This document shows, in pieces, positions 28,019-37,401 of a stretch of 64,000 nt of DNA. Position numbers and translations under genes: made by a program. Numbering within the stretch: position 1 is the stretch's first letter; every line of letters begins with the position of its first letter. This DNA is from Leptospira ellinghausenii (GTDB lineage: Bacteria > Spirochaetota > Leptospiria > Leptospirales > Leptospiraceae): contig NZ_BFAZ01000002.1 of NCBI RefSeq assembly GCF_003114815.1, positions 186,001 through 250,000 of the forward strand, in the 5' to 3' direction. The notes beneath the pieces were generated by a model. That model saw only the letters and a list, made by a program, of their open reading frames with translations. It did not search any database and was not told the origin of the DNA.

Positions 28019-29364
28019 TGCCGAAGGCCAAAGACAAAACCGATGAGACACCAAAGTCGTTTTTTATTACGACTCTTGGTTGTCCGAAAAACACTGTCGA
28101 CTCCATGGCAATGCACCAGTCCTTACTCAAAGAGGGACTCCTTCCAGCTGCAGACCCGGAAGCCAGTGATTTTCACTTAGTAAATACATGTACGTTTATC
28201 CAAGATGCCACTAAGGAAACCATCCAAACCATACTTGATTCCATTGATATTAAGAAAAAGAACAAACAGAAGTTAGTGGTTGTGGGCTGTTTTGCTGAAC
28301 GGGCGGGAAAAGAAATTTCCGCTGACCTTCCCGAAGTGGATTTACATTTCGGAACAGGTAAGTATGACAAAGCTGGTGAAATCTTACGTTCTCATTTCCC
28401 TCTCGATTTTAAAGACTTAACTGAATTCAATGAAGACCTTCTGGAAAGACTCAAAACTTCGAAAGGCATCGAAAATTATTCGAAACCCTATTCCTATGTA
28501 AAAATTTCTGACGGTTGTAACCGAGGTTGCCATTTTTGTATCATTCCCAATTTGCGTGGGAAGTACAGAGACACAGAAATTACAGATGTCCTCGAACAAA
28601 CACGTCTTGCTGTAAGAGCAGGTTCCAAAGAGATCTGCCTAGTATCCCAAGACACAGTTTTTTATGGAAAGGATACAGACAAACTCATGGATTTGGTTCG
28701 GTCTGTGGCAGCTGTGGAAGGCCTTGAGATCTTACGGCTTCTCTATTTATATCCCGATAAAAAAACAGAAAAGTTACTCGATTTGTACAGAGAAATTCCT
28801 AAAATTGCCCCGTATTTGGAAAGCCCCTTACAACATGTTTCCAAATCGGTTTTAAAAGCAATGAATCGTACTGGTGATTATGAATTCTTCAAATCTTTAT
28901 TCCAAAAAGCAAGGGACATCCGACCTGATTTAGAAATCCGCACTTCGTTTATTTTAGGTTTTCCTGGGGAAACCATGGAAGACGTGGAAGAAATCATTCG
29001 CTTTGTGGAAGATGTAAAACCAGAAAAGGTAAATCTCTTTCCTTATTCTCCCCAAGACGGAACGAAAGGTGCCACCATGGATGGACAACTGAAAAACAAA
29101 GAAATTGCCCGCCGAGTGAACCTTGTGCGGGAAGCCTACCTTGGTACATTAAAGAGCATCCACCAAAACCGGATTGGAAAAATTTACCCTTGCGTCGTAG
29201 ATGAAGTGTTAGACGAGGGAGCGATTGTACGTCGCCTCCAAGATGCACCGGAAATTGATGAAGTGGTGTATGTGGATGCGTCCAATTTAAAAGTAGGACA
29301 GTTTGGTAAGGTAAGAGTGGATTCTTTTTATGAACTCGATATGTCAGGGACTTGGGTGGTTTAG
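28018..29364 (+). CDS. rimO: Ribosomal protein S12 methylthiotransferase
   Basis: The 448-residue enzyme is a radical-SAM methylthiotransferase. The N-terminal UPF0004 domain carries cysteines 22, 58 and 91 for the auxiliary iron-sulfur cluster. The radical SAM motif is CNRGCHFC (cysteines 167, 171 and 174), and a TRAM domain ends the protein. The phrases TLGCPKNTVDS and SDGCNRGCHFCIIPNLRGKYRD favour RimO, which adds a methylthio group to an aspartate of S12, over MiaB. It is joined to the rodZ-like gene (one-base overlap) and to pgsA. Confidence 0.94.
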   Translation: MPKAKDKTDETPKSFFITTLGCPKNTVDSMAMHQSLLKEGLLPAADPEASDFHLVNTCTFIQDATKETIQTILDSIDIKKKNKQKLVVVGCFAERAGKEISADLPEVDLHFGTGKYDKAGEILRSHFPLDFKDLTEFNEDLLERLKTSKGIENYSKPYSYVKISDGCNRGCHFCIIPNLRGKYRDTEITDVLEQTRLAVRAGSKEICLVSQDTVFYGKDTDKLMDLVRSVAAVEGLEILRLLYLYPDKKTEKLLDLYREIPKIAPYLESPLQHVSKSVLKAMNRTGDYEFFKSLFQKARDIRPDLEIRTSFILGFPGETMEDVEEIIRFVEDVKPEKVNLFPYSPQDGTKGATMDGQLKNKEIARRVNLVREAYLGTLKSIHQNRIGKIYPCVVDEVLDEGAIVRRLQDAPEIDEVVYVDASNLKVGQFGKVRVDSFYELDMSGTWVV

Positions 29365-30110
29365 TGGAAGATTGGAAAACTATTGCCAATATACCAAATT
29401 TACTAACCGTACTCCGTGTACTGGCATTGCCATTTTTTATCTTTGCCTTATTCCAAAAGGAATGGGAATACCAAATTTTTGCCTTTGTCATTTTTGCTTT
29501 GGCTTCTCTGACTGATTTAGTGGATGGGTATCTCGCGAGAAAATGGAACCAACAAACGGAATTTGGAAAATTCCTGGATCCGCTCGCAGATAAATTTTTA
29601 GTCATTGGATGTTTTATTACTTTTTTATTCATCCATGAACCCATCGAAGTTTGGATGGTTGTCCTCATTGTTGGGCGAGATATGCTCATCACCTTCCTTC
29701 GTTACATTGCGGTTCGTTCGGGAAATAGCCTTCGTACGACCATGATGGGAAAGGTAAAAACAGCATTCCAAATGGGTGCCATCCTCATCATCCTTGTGGT
29801 ATTTATGCTCATCTCTGGAAAACGCCGTGCTATGATCAATGAAACCTATGCAATGGGAAAACTCGCTGGGTATTCTACGTTTGAAGTGGCGTCCCAGCAT
29901 GCGAATGAGTTTTATACATTGGTTAAAACCTCTGAAAGTATCAGTTGGAAAGATATTTTTGATTCCATTGCTTCCTTTGTTCCTTATTTTGGAATGTTAT
30001 TCACCACGTTTATTACTGTGATTTCAGGACTACGGTATATCTTTACCAATTATCAATTGTTAACCTTTTCCAATCTCAAAAGGATATTTTATGACCGCTC
30101 TCACAATTAA
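29364..30110 (+). CDS. pgsA: CDP-diacylglycerol-glycerol-3-phosphate phosphatidyltransferase
   Basis: GTG is chosen as start because it shares a base with the rimO stop (TAGTG) and has GGGTGG just upstream; a TTG four codons earlier is possible. The 248-residue membrane enzyme carries the CDP-alcohol phosphatidyltransferase motif, DLVDGYLARKW followed by FGKFLDPLADK, with its four aspartates. The product is phosphatidylglycerol phosphate, precursor of the lipid donor used by Lgt. A 45-residue hydrophilic insert (about residues 155-200, from GKRRAMINE) separates the last helices and is longer than in common PgsA. The end overlaps trpD by 20 bases. Confidence 0.9.
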   Translation: MEDWKTIANIPNLLTVLRVLALPFFIFALFQKEWEYQIFAFVIFALASLTDLVDGYLARKWNQQTEFGKFLDPLADKFLVIGCFITFLFIHEPIEVWMVVLIVGRDMLITFLRYIAVRSGNSLRTTMMGKVKTAFQMGAILIILVVFMLISGKRRAMINETYAMGKLAGYSTFEVASQHANEFYTLVKTSESISWKDIFDSIASFVPYFGMLFTTFITVISGLRYIFTNYQLLTFSNLKRIFYDRSHN

Positions 30111-31119
30111 GGAAATCCTTGGTCAAGTGGTGTCCGGGCACCACTTGGTGGATACTCACGCCGAGTACTTTTTAAATGAAGTGATGGATGGCAAAGTGAC
30201 AGAACCAGTCCTTGCTTCCTTTCTCACTGCTATGAAAATGAAAGGTGAAACAACGGACGAATTGTACGGATTTGTTCGAGCCATGCGAAATCATGCGATC
30301 AAACCTAAAACCAATTTTGGTTTTGATTTTTTAGACACTTGTGGGACTGGAGGAGATGGAAAAGGAACACTGAATGTTTCCACTCTTTCTGCTCTCACTC
30401 TAGCAAGCCTTGGCCACAAAGTGGCAAAACATGGGAATCGATCCGTTTCTTCCCTTTCTGGAAGTTCGGATATCCTTTCCAAACTTGGGTACCCCTTAGA
30501 ACAAACCCACGAAATATGTGAAGCAGAGTTCGTACGCACTGGGTTTGTGTTTTTGTTTGCACCTTCCTGGCACCCAGCTATGAAATATGCAGGTCCCGTA
30601 AGGTCGGCACTGGGTTTTCGCACATTTTTCAATTTGATTGGACCACTTTCCAATCCTTTTTCCCCAACACACCAGATTGTGGGAGTGTATGACCGTTCTT
30701 TGTGTTTGCCAATGGTGGAAATTTTGGAAAAATTAGGGGCAAAAGGAGCCCTCGTTTGCCATTCTAGGGATGGGCTCGATGAGTTTTCCATTTTTGAAGC
30801 CACTGACTTTGCTTATTTTGATGGAAAGACCACAAAAGAACTCAGTTTTGATCCGAAGGAACTCCGTTTGGAAGCAAGTGAACTGGATCGGAATACAGTG
30901 TTCTCTTCTTCCAAGGAAGGGGCAGAGTCACTGTTTCGAGCTGTCCTAGACCCACAAGCGCCAACGGGTGGAACGGCAATGGTCGCACTAAACGCCGGAG
31001 TGTCTTTATTTTTACTCGGTGAAGTGAAAGACATTCCTACTGGTTACCAAATTGCCAAAGATGCATTATTATCGAAAAAAGTTCTCCGATTCACTCGTGA
31101 AACATTGAATTTAACATAA
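30091..31119 (+). CDS. trpD: Anthranilate phosphoribosyltransferase
   Basis: The 342-residue enzyme joins anthranilate to PRPP in tryptophan synthesis. Motifs are LDTCGTGGDGKGTLNVST (PRPP loop), VAKHGNRSVSSLSGSSDIL, and the anthranilate site region FLFAPSWHPAMKYAGPVRSALGFRTFFNLIGPLSNP. The ATG lies within the pgsA 3' end behind AAAAGGA, so expression is tied to a phospholipid gene and not to other trp genes. No trp operon neighbours occur in the window. Confidence 0.94.
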   Translation: MTALTIKEILGQVVSGHHLVDTHAEYFLNEVMDGKVTEPVLASFLTAMKMKGETTDELYGFVRAMRNHAIKPKTNFGFDFLDTCGTGGDGKGTLNVSTLSALTLASLGHKVAKHGNRSVSSLSGSSDILSKLGYPLEQTHEICEAEFVRTGFVFLFAPSWHPAMKYAGPVRSALGFRTFFNLIGPLSNPFSPTHQIVGVYDRSLCLPMVEILEKLGAKGALVCHSRDGLDEFSIFEATDFAYFDGKTTKELSFDPKELRLEASELDRNTVFSSSKEGAESLFRAVLDPQAPTGGTAMVALNAGVSLFLLGEVKDIPTGYQIAKDALLSKKVLRFTRETLNLT

Positions 31120-31145
31120 GGCCTGTAAACATTGGATAAATAGCT

Positions 31146-31469
31146 ATGCTCAATTTAGAATTTTTCACATCCCAAATCCTAATCCTTGCCCAAGAAGAAG
31201 GAGCTAAGTCTTCTCTTCAGTCCCTCATAATCATTCCGATCATGCTTGTCGCAATGTACTTTCTTGTGATCCTTCCCAACAAAAAGGAAGAGAAAAAAAG
31301 AAAAGAAATGATCACGAACCTGCAAAAAGGGGATACTGTTGTGACAAGTAGCGGCCTTCACGGTAAAATCGTAGAGTTCAAAGACAATAATGAAACAGTT
31401 GTTTTGAATGTGGCAGCGAACACAAATGTAACATTTGATACTAGCGCCATCCTCAAGAAAAAAGCATAA
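31146..31469 (+). CDS. yajC: Preprotein translocase subunit YajC
   Basis: The 107-residue protein has one membrane helix at about residues 26-46 (IIIPIMLVAMYFLVILP), followed by NKKEEKKRKEMITNLQKGDTVVTSSGLHGKIVEF, the YajC signature. YajC associates with SecDF-SecYEG during protein export. It is two bases from the next gene and heads a four-gene export operon ending in secF. Confidence 0.94.
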   Translation: MLNLEFFTSQILILAQEEGAKSSLQSLIIIPIMLVAMYFLVILPNKKEEKKRKEMITNLQKGDTVVTSSGLHGKIVEFKDNNETVVLNVAANTNVTFDTSAILKKKA

Positions 31470-31470
31470 G

Positions 31471-32100
31471 ATGAAATCATTCTTCTCCTTACTACTGCTT
31501 CTAGTTTTTACAACATCCCTCTTATCACAAGAGGGTTTGGATTTTTTGGACAAGGTGAATGATAAACCTAAAACTACCACAAAACCCAAGGAAGATTCAG
31601 TCCAAACGACAACTAAAAAACAATCAACCGTTGTAACACAGACTGGAACCACAACAGGGAAGAAGAAAAAATCCAAAAAGAAATCAAAACAAAACCAACT
31701 GGCTACAGAAACAATTCCACAAAATAACAATTTGGTGGCGAACCAAAATAGTAATCCCGTGGTTGTGGAAAAAACTTTGAATCCAGTGGAAAAACAACCA
31801 TTGGTGACCGAAGAGGAAGAAGTTGTAACCAATGCAAATTGGTTAGATCCTCAAGTCTCTGTGGAACCATCAGGCCTGCCTGGTTTTGCCTCTGACTTAA
31901 AAATAGCAAATAATGATGTTTCGAATGTTAGTTCTGAATCAAGTGTAAATAAAGATCCAGGAAAATCGTTCTTTAACTTTTCTGATTTTTTTGCAAAATA
32001 CAAAAAAGCAATGATGATACTTGGGATCATTATCCTATTTGCTTTTTATAGACTTAGATCCGCACGTCCAGGCTCTAGCAGCCGTTCATATAGAAGATAA
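31471..32100 (+). CDS. Unknown signal-peptide/membrane protein inside the yajC-secDF operon
   Basis: The ATG two bases after yajC opens 209 residues beginning with a signal peptide (MKSFFSLLLLLVFTTSLLSQ). A low-complexity region rich in Thr, Lys and Gln follows (about 30-110), then an acidic stretch, and finally one membrane helix (about 177-195, MMILGIIILFAFYRL) with a basic serine-rich tail. The predicted layout is a periplasmic disordered domain anchored at its C-terminus. I do not recognise a family. Its position between yajC and secD suggests a lineage-specific accessory to the Sec machinery. Confidence 0.75.
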   Translation: MKSFFSLLLLLVFTTSLLSQEGLDFLDKVNDKPKTTTKPKEDSVQTTTKKQSTVVTQTGTTTGKKKKSKKKSKQNQLATETIPQNNNLVANQNSNPVVVEKTLNPVEKQPLVTEEEEVVTNANWLDPQVSVEPSGLPGFASDLKIANNDVSNVSSESSVNKDPGKSFFNFSDFFAKYKKAMMILGIIILFAFYRLRSARPGSSSRSYRR

Positions 32101-32122
32101 ATTTTTTTAGGAGCAAACCAAC

Positions 32123-34057
32123 TTGCAATCGTATCGACTCTTACTTCTACCGTTTTTCATATTAGTGGTATCCTTTACCATTTTATACCCAAACTTTGCC
32201 GACCGTACTTTAAAAGTGGTTGTGAGAGAGGATGTGTATTCACTCCCTGAAGCAGAGCAAAAAACACTAGTTAGTGGACTTTTTGATCGTTGGGAAAAAG
32301 ATTATGGAAAAAGTTCTGGTTGGACCATCGAACCAAAAGGAACACTCCCTCCTAAAGAAAATCCTTTTTATACGGTAAAGGGACGTTTTATCACTTCTGC
32401 TAAAATTAACCAAATTTCTCAAGAGAACCAAAGTCTTGTGAATGAATCCAAAAACAAATTGGAACCTACCTGGATTGAAAATATGATCCGTGGCGGAAAA
32501 TCTTTGTCCATCAAACTTGGTCTCGACTTACAAGGTGGAATGAGAGTTGTTCTAAAAGGTGATTTTGAGGATTACACATCAAAATTACGTGATTTGTATG
32601 CAAAAGAAATTGCTGAATTAAATCTTACTTTGAACAACCAATCGGCAAAACCGGAAGAGAAAGAAAAAGCAAAAAATCGACTTTCTGAAATTGAATCTAG
32701 TTTTGATTTATCTCCAATGCGTAAGATCGTTGAGTTAGAAAAAGCAAAGATGATCATTGATAATCGCCTAACTACACAAAACTTAACAGAACCACAAGTT
32801 AGGATCCAAAAAGAACAAGATGCGATCGAAGTTTCCTTACCTGGTGTTTCTAACTCTGCTGCGATTTTAGAAATTTTACAAAATACGGAAACTGTTGAAT
32901 ACCGCTTAGAAGAACCAAATCCATTTACATTCAAATCTCAAATTGCTGAAAACGAGAGACGAATGATGGACCTTGGACAAAGAGAAAAAACTGACATTTA
33001 TGTATTCCAAGAACTTGTAAAAAACAAAGCAGGTAAAAAAGCCCAAGATGAATTTTTGGCCGAACTAGAAAGAAAATACAATATTCCAAAAGATTACAAA
33101 GTGTATGCGATGTGGGCTCGTGGGAATTCTGCTAAGTCAACTTTACTGCCTAGAAGTTTTGTAGTTTTGGAACGTAAAATTGCTCTCTCTGGTAATGATA
33201 TGACCAATGCACAACCTTCATATAATTCCAATTCGTATGGATGGATGGTGAGTTTTACCTTAACGCCGAATGGAGCTGAGAAATTTTTTGACCTAACATC
33301 TGAAAACCGAGGCCGTAACCTAGCAATTGTTTGGGGTGATAAAGTGATCTCCAATCCAGTGATCAATGATCCTATTGCGGGGGGGCGTGCCGAAATTTCT
33401 GGAAGTTTTTCGGAACAAGAAGCCATTCGATTGGCAAACGTGATTTCAGAAGGGGCTTTACCGATTCCACTTTCCGTTTTGGAAATGCGTTTTATTGGAC
33501 CAACCCTTGGGATTGAATCCATTGAAGTGGGTGTAAAAGCTGTTGCGATTGGATTTTTCTTAGTGATGGTTTATATGATCTTCTATTACCGCTTGGGTGG
33601 GTTTATTGCTGATCTTTCCTTACTCGTGAATGTCATCATCCTTGCGGCTCTGTTAACGCTAATGGATTTTACACTTACCCTTCCTGGGATTGCGGGGATC
33701 ATCTTAACAGCTGGTATGGCAGTCGATGCAAACGTTATCATTTATGAGAGGATACGAGAAGAAATCGAAGAGGGACGGGCATTGTCCATTGCTGTCACGA
33801 GGGGTTTTGAGAATGCCTTCTGGACCATTATGGATGCAAACGTCACAACCTTAATTGCAGGGATTTTAATGATCCGACTTGGAAATGGACCTATCAAAGG
33901 TTTTGCGATCACACTATGTTGGGGTATCGTAACAACACTTTTCACATCCTTATTTTTATCTCGTTTGTTTATGGAACTTTCTGTGAACCGAATGGGAATC
34001 CATCATTTGAACTTAAGACCTTTTTTCTTTGGAAAAAAAGAGGGTAAACATGCGTAA
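32123..34057 (+). CDS. secD: Protein translocase subunit SecD
   Basis: The start is TTG behind TTAGGAGC. The 644-residue protein has one N-terminal helix, a large periplasmic part and a cluster of five C-terminal helices. Typical SecD segments are KLGLDLQGGMRVVL (about residue 133), NSAAILEILQNTETVEYRL, ERIREEIEEG and a final TLFTSLFLSRLF. SecD uses the proton gradient to pull exported proteins outward. About 130 residues in the first periplasmic domain are charged and helical, longer than in E. coli. The 3' end contains the secF start. Confidence 0.95.
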   Translation: MQSYRLLLLPFFILVVSFTILYPNFADRTLKVVVREDVYSLPEAEQKTLVSGLFDRWEKDYGKSSGWTIEPKGTLPPKENPFYTVKGRFITSAKINQISQENQSLVNESKNKLEPTWIENMIRGGKSLSIKLGLDLQGGMRVVLKGDFEDYTSKLRDLYAKEIAELNLTLNNQSAKPEEKEKAKNRLSEIESSFDLSPMRKIVELEKAKMIIDNRLTTQNLTEPQVRIQKEQDAIEVSLPGVSNSAAILEILQNTETVEYRLEEPNPFTFKSQIAENERRMMDLGQREKTDIYVFQELVKNKAGKKAQDEFLAELERKYNIPKDYKVYAMWARGNSAKSTLLPRSFVVLERKIALSGNDMTNAQPSYNSNSYGWMVSFTLTPNGAEKFFDLTSENRGRNLAIVWGDKVISNPVINDPIAGGRAEISGSFSEQEAIRLANVISEGALPIPLSVLEMRFIGPTLGIESIEVGVKAVAIGFFLVMVYMIFYYRLGGFIADLSLLVNVIILAALLTLMDFTLTLPGIAGIILTAGMAVDANVIIYERIREEIEEGRALSIAVTRGFENAFWTIMDANVTTLIAGILMIRLGNGPIKGFAITLCWGIVTTLFTSLFLSRLFMELSVNRMGIHHLNLRPFFFGKKEGKHA

Positions 34058-34988
34058 TATCAATTTCACGAAGTACAAATACTTCACTCTTAGTTTTTCT
34101 TTCTTAGCAATTGTATTCGGTTTTGTTGTGACATTTTCGAAATACGGTGGGTTTGCACATTCCCTCGATTTTAATGGGGGACTTCGTACGGTTGTTGAAC
34201 TTCCAAAAGACAAAACAAGAACCGATATCGAAACTTACTTTCAATCCAAACAAATTGAAGCTGTGGTGATTTTACTCGAAAAGGAAAAGAATATTTACCA
34301 ATTGGATATTGGCCTCGGATCACTCCCTACCATCGAGACACTTTACAAAGAAATCCCTGAGGACAAACGAGAATCTTCCACATCAGCGATTGACAGGTTT
34401 GTGCAACTTTTACGATTTGAGTTTAACCTTCCAAAGGAAAAAGTCCTATCTGCTGACCAAGTTGGCGCTGTGGTGGGTGGTGAGTTAACTGAAGTTGGAA
34501 TCACATTACTCTTAACTACACTTGCCATCATCCTATTGTATTTGAGCATTCGATCGCAGTTTAAATTTGCCCTTGCATCTGCCATTGCCCTTGTTCATGA
34601 TATTTTGATGACACTTGCTCTCATTGGATTTTTACAAATCAAACCAAGTGTTCCCATCATTGCAGCACTGCTCACATTACTTGGTTACTCCATTAATGAT
34701 AAAATTGTGGTGTTTGACAGAATTCGAGAAAATGCACATGGAAAAGATAATTTAGCTCTTTCCAATATCATCAATGTGTCAATTGCACAAACACTTGGTA
34801 GAACGATCAATACATCGTTTACAACAATGATTTCTGTTGTCGCTATCATTGTGGGTGGAGCAGCAGAATTGTATGACTTTGCGTTTGTATTACTATTTGG
34901 TGTAATCGTTGGAACTTATTCCTCCATTTACATTGCAGCTCCCATTTCTGAGATTTATGACAGGCTCAGGAAGAAAAAATTCGCGTAA
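34050..34988 (+). CDS. secF: Protein translocase subunit SecF
   Basis: The ATG lies within the last codons of secD, six bases after AGAGGGT, giving 312 residues. It has six helices and SecF hallmarks: SLDFNGGLRTVVEL near residue 40, VGAVVGGELTEVGITLL near 145, and LLGYSINDKIVVFDRIREN near 215. It partners SecD. An upstream TTG start is less likely because it has no ribosome site. Confidence 0.95.
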   Translation: MRNINFTKYKYFTLSFSFLAIVFGFVVTFSKYGGFAHSLDFNGGLRTVVELPKDKTRTDIETYFQSKQIEAVVILLEKEKNIYQLDIGLGSLPTIETLYKEIPEDKRESSTSAIDRFVQLLRFEFNLPKEKVLSADQVGAVVGGELTEVGITLLLTTLAIILLYLSIRSQFKFALASAIALVHDILMTLALIGFLQIKPSVPIIAALLTLLGYSINDKIVVFDRIRENAHGKDNLALSNIINVSIAQTLGRTINTSFTTMISVVAIIVGGAAELYDFAFVLLFGVIVGTYSSIYIAAPISEIYDRLRKKKFA

Positions 34989-34998
34989 CCCAAATTAG

Positions 34999-36285
34999 AT
35001 GGATGTAGGGAAAAAGAAGGAACTTTATTCTCTACATTCCTTACTCGGGTTTCTTGCCATGGGCAAAACGGGTGGAAACCCTCCTGTATCAGCAGTTCTT
35101 ACCAATGGAAAGGGAGATGTGTTAGAAAAAGCACATACCAAAGAATTTGGCGGAAACCACGCGGAACGGGAACTTTTCTCACTTTTTGCAAAAAAACATT
35201 CCCAATCCCAAACTGGACCCATCCCAATCCATTCTGATTCCATACTATCCGTTAGCCTTGAGCCTTGTACTCATTTTGGAAAAACACCACCTTGTCGAGA
35301 TTTGGTGTTGGAATACCAACCTAAAGAATTACTTGTGGGCTGGAAGGACCCAAATCCACTCATAACTTCTGGAGATTGGTCTACCTATCAAAAAAAGGGG
35401 ATTCAAGTTCGATTGGATCCTGTTCTTGCGAATACATCTTTACCATATTTACAAGGGTTTCTCAAACGAATGAAAACTGGATCACCTTGGGTTTGGATCA
35501 AAGTTGCTACTTCGAAAGAAGGAAATTATACAAGTTCTGATTATCAAAAAGAAAGAGTGAGCGGAGAAGACTCTGACTTATATCTGCAAATGTTACGTGG
35601 GAAATTTGATGCTGTAGCTGTGGGTCCCAATACAACTAAAGTTGACGAACCATCGTTACACTTTCGAATCACTGACTCAATGATTGAGAAAGCTGGAATT
35701 CTCAATCGTGTTACAGATCTTATTCCTTTTTTTGACGCAGCTAGTCATTTGTTTTCTGCACTATCCCAGTGGGGAAAAGAATCTGTTGCGACTCACCAAT
35801 TAGAAGAAGAAAAATACCAACCCTACCGAGTATTTGTCTTAGACACAAAAACCCTTCCCAGTGAGTCGTTCTGGAAAAAACAAGAAGAACTGACCGAACG
35901 GTATGGAAAAAAACTTTGTCTTTTTTTTCTCCTGAACAATGAGAATGGTGTTGGTGTTCAAAATGGTTTACCAGATCAAATCAAATTTAAAATTGAAACC
36001 CTTTCTCTCCATCCTGTATTTCCAATCAAAAAAACCGATGGGAATTTGTTTTTACAAACCTTGGGTAAAATTGGTATTAATACAGTGTTATGTGAGGCTG
36101 GAAGTTTTTTCCCAAATTTTTTAGAGAAAGAACTCATAGAGGAAGATTGTATTTTGGAAATACGAAATTTGGAAAAATCAATTCCCGATGGAATTCCGTT
36201 TTTGTATCATAATGAACCCATTCATTCTGAATTTTCGGTTGGTTCCAATTCTATTTTCATTCGGAAACAAAAAAGGAGAATTTAA
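34999..36285 (+). CDS. ribD: Riboflavin biosynthesis protein RibD, deaminase/reductase
   Basis: The 428-residue protein has an N-terminal cytidine-deaminase-like domain with HAERE (about residues 51-55) and EPCTHFGKTPPC (about 88-99), which supply the zinc ligands. The reductase half (about 160-428) is divergent: the usual KxAxSLDG reads KVATSKEG and the late EGG motif is EAG. Together they would carry out the second and third steps of riboflavin synthesis from GTP. The weak match of the reductase domain leaves its efficiency uncertain. ribE follows after three bases behind AAAGGAG. Confidence 0.9.
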   Translation: MDVGKKKELYSLHSLLGFLAMGKTGGNPPVSAVLTNGKGDVLEKAHTKEFGGNHAERELFSLFAKKHSQSQTGPIPIHSDSILSVSLEPCTHFGKTPPCRDLVLEYQPKELLVGWKDPNPLITSGDWSTYQKKGIQVRLDPVLANTSLPYLQGFLKRMKTGSPWVWIKVATSKEGNYTSSDYQKERVSGEDSDLYLQMLRGKFDAVAVGPNTTKVDEPSLHFRITDSMIEKAGILNRVTDLIPFFDAASHLFSALSQWGKESVATHQLEEEKYQPYRVFVLDTKTLPSESFWKKQEELTERYGKKLCLFFLLNNENGVGVQNGLPDQIKFKIETLSLHPVFPIKKTDGNLFLQTLGKIGINTVLCEAGSFFPNFLEKELIEEDCILEIRNLEKSIPDGIPFLYHNEPIHSEFSVGSNSIFIRKQKRRI

Positions 36286-36288
36286 ACT

Positions 36289-36897
36289 ATGTTTACAGGC
36301 CTTGTTGAAACTCTTGGAAAAGTCATTCAAATTGAACCCATTGATTCTGGGATCCAATTTACTATTGTTACAGAATGGGATAATCCTGATTTAAAATTAG
36401 GTGATTCCATTGCCATCAATGGTGCTTGTATGACAGTTACCAAATTTTCTGATTTGGGGAATATTTTCCAATTTTATGCTTCTTTTAAGTCTTTGGAACT
36501 AACCAATTTATCAAGGTTAGGTGAAGGTTCTGTTGTCAATCTAGAACGGGCTATGGCCATGGGACAAAGGTTTGGTGGTCATATGGTACAAGGCCATGTG
36601 GATGGAGTCGCAAAAATAATCAGCCGAAATCAAATTGAAAACGAAGTGGAAGAGTTTTGGGTGGAAATTCCAGAAGACCTACGCCGGTTTTTTGTGAAAA
36701 AAGGATCCGTCACATTGGATGGAATTAGCCTAACTGTTGTAGATGTTGTGGATGGCAAAATCCAACTCATCCTCATTCCAGAAACCATGCAAAAAACAAA
36801 TGCGAAGTTTTGGAAAGAAGACGGAAAACTCAATGTGGAAGTGGATGTACTTGCCAAATACATCGAAAATTATTTGGCAAAAAGAGGGGAATCGTAA
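36289..36897 (+). CDS. ribE: Riboflavin synthase alpha chain
   Basis: The 202-residue enzyme dismutates two 6,7-dimethyl-8-ribityllumazines. It shows both lumazine-binding repeats: MFTGLVETLGKV with SIAINGACMTV in the first half and GGHMVQGHVDGVAKI with SVTLDGISLTVVD in the second. It is the second gene of the ribD-ribE pair and convergent with the STAS gene five bases later. The 6,7-dimethyl-8-ribityllumazine synthase gene is not in the window. Confidence 0.95.
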   Translation: MFTGLVETLGKVIQIEPIDSGIQFTIVTEWDNPDLKLGDSIAINGACMTVTKFSDLGNIFQFYASFKSLELTNLSRLGEGSVVNLERAMAMGQRFGGHMVQGHVDGVAKIISRNQIENEVEEFWVEIPEDLRRFFVKKGSVTLDGISLTVVDVVDGKIQLILIPETMQKTNAKFWKEDGKLNVEVDVLAKYIENYLAKRGES

Positions 36898-36902
36898 GGA
36901 AA

Positions 36903-37304
36903 TTAATTTCTTTTTAATAAATCGTCGATGTCGGAATCATCAGAATCCCCATCGACATATCTCGTTTGAAAATCAGAAGTACTCAGAATCTCAAAAAACA
37001 TATCGAGTTTTGCGAGTTTGAAGACGTTTTGGATCATGGGTTTCATTCCAACGAGGAGGAGTTTTCCTTTTTTGTTTTTTAAGGAATTGAGACTTTTGAT
37101 GAGAGATCCAATACCAGAAGAATCAATGTAGTCTAGCCGGCTCATTTCAATCGAAACAAGACTTGGACTGGATTCGATGAGTTTGTTAAAAATCGATTCA
37201 AATTCTTCCGTTGACTCGATATCAAACTTACCTGCAATTTCTATCGTTTTGATCTTCCCTGTGGTGTTTAATTTTAGCTCCAAAGCTCCCTCCGATCGAA
37301 ACAT
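36903..37304 (-). CDS. STAS-domain anti-sigma factor antagonist-like protein
   Basis: The 133-residue protein is a single STAS domain. Residues 58-67 (DYIDSSGIGS) match the phosphorylatable serine loop of SpoIIAA/RsbV, so the switch site is retained. Such proteins release a partner-bound sigma factor or kinase when dephosphorylated by an RsbU-type phosphatase; one such phosphatase is encoded at 54600 in this window, though any link is only inferred. The last 15 residues are acidic (DGDSDDSDIDDLL), which is unusual. It lies between ribE and ribBA on the opposite strand. Confidence 0.88.
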   Translation of the reverse strand: MFRSEGALELKLNTTGKIKTIEIAGKFDIESTEEFESIFNKLIESSPSLVSIEMSRLDYIDSSGIGSLIKSLNSLKNKKGKLLLVGMKPMIQNVFKLAKLDMFFEILSTSDFQTRYVDGDSDDSDIDDLLKRN

Positions 37305-37401
37305 TTAGACAAAAGAAATAGGAAAAATCAATGAATTTCTTTGGGAATCTTCTTTAATTCGGAACGGCTTTCAGAGTTTTAGTATATAGAGGCCTTTCCC
37401 C

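Noticed and set aside
31179..31832. 217-codon antisense frame over yajC and its neighbour
   Set aside because: Phe/Val/Ser-rich mirror of a Lys/Thr-rich gene; no ribosome site and no protein-like pattern.
37305..37401. Possible FMN riboswitch before ribBA
   Set aside because: The gap is under 100 bases and shows none of the conserved RFN element blocks.
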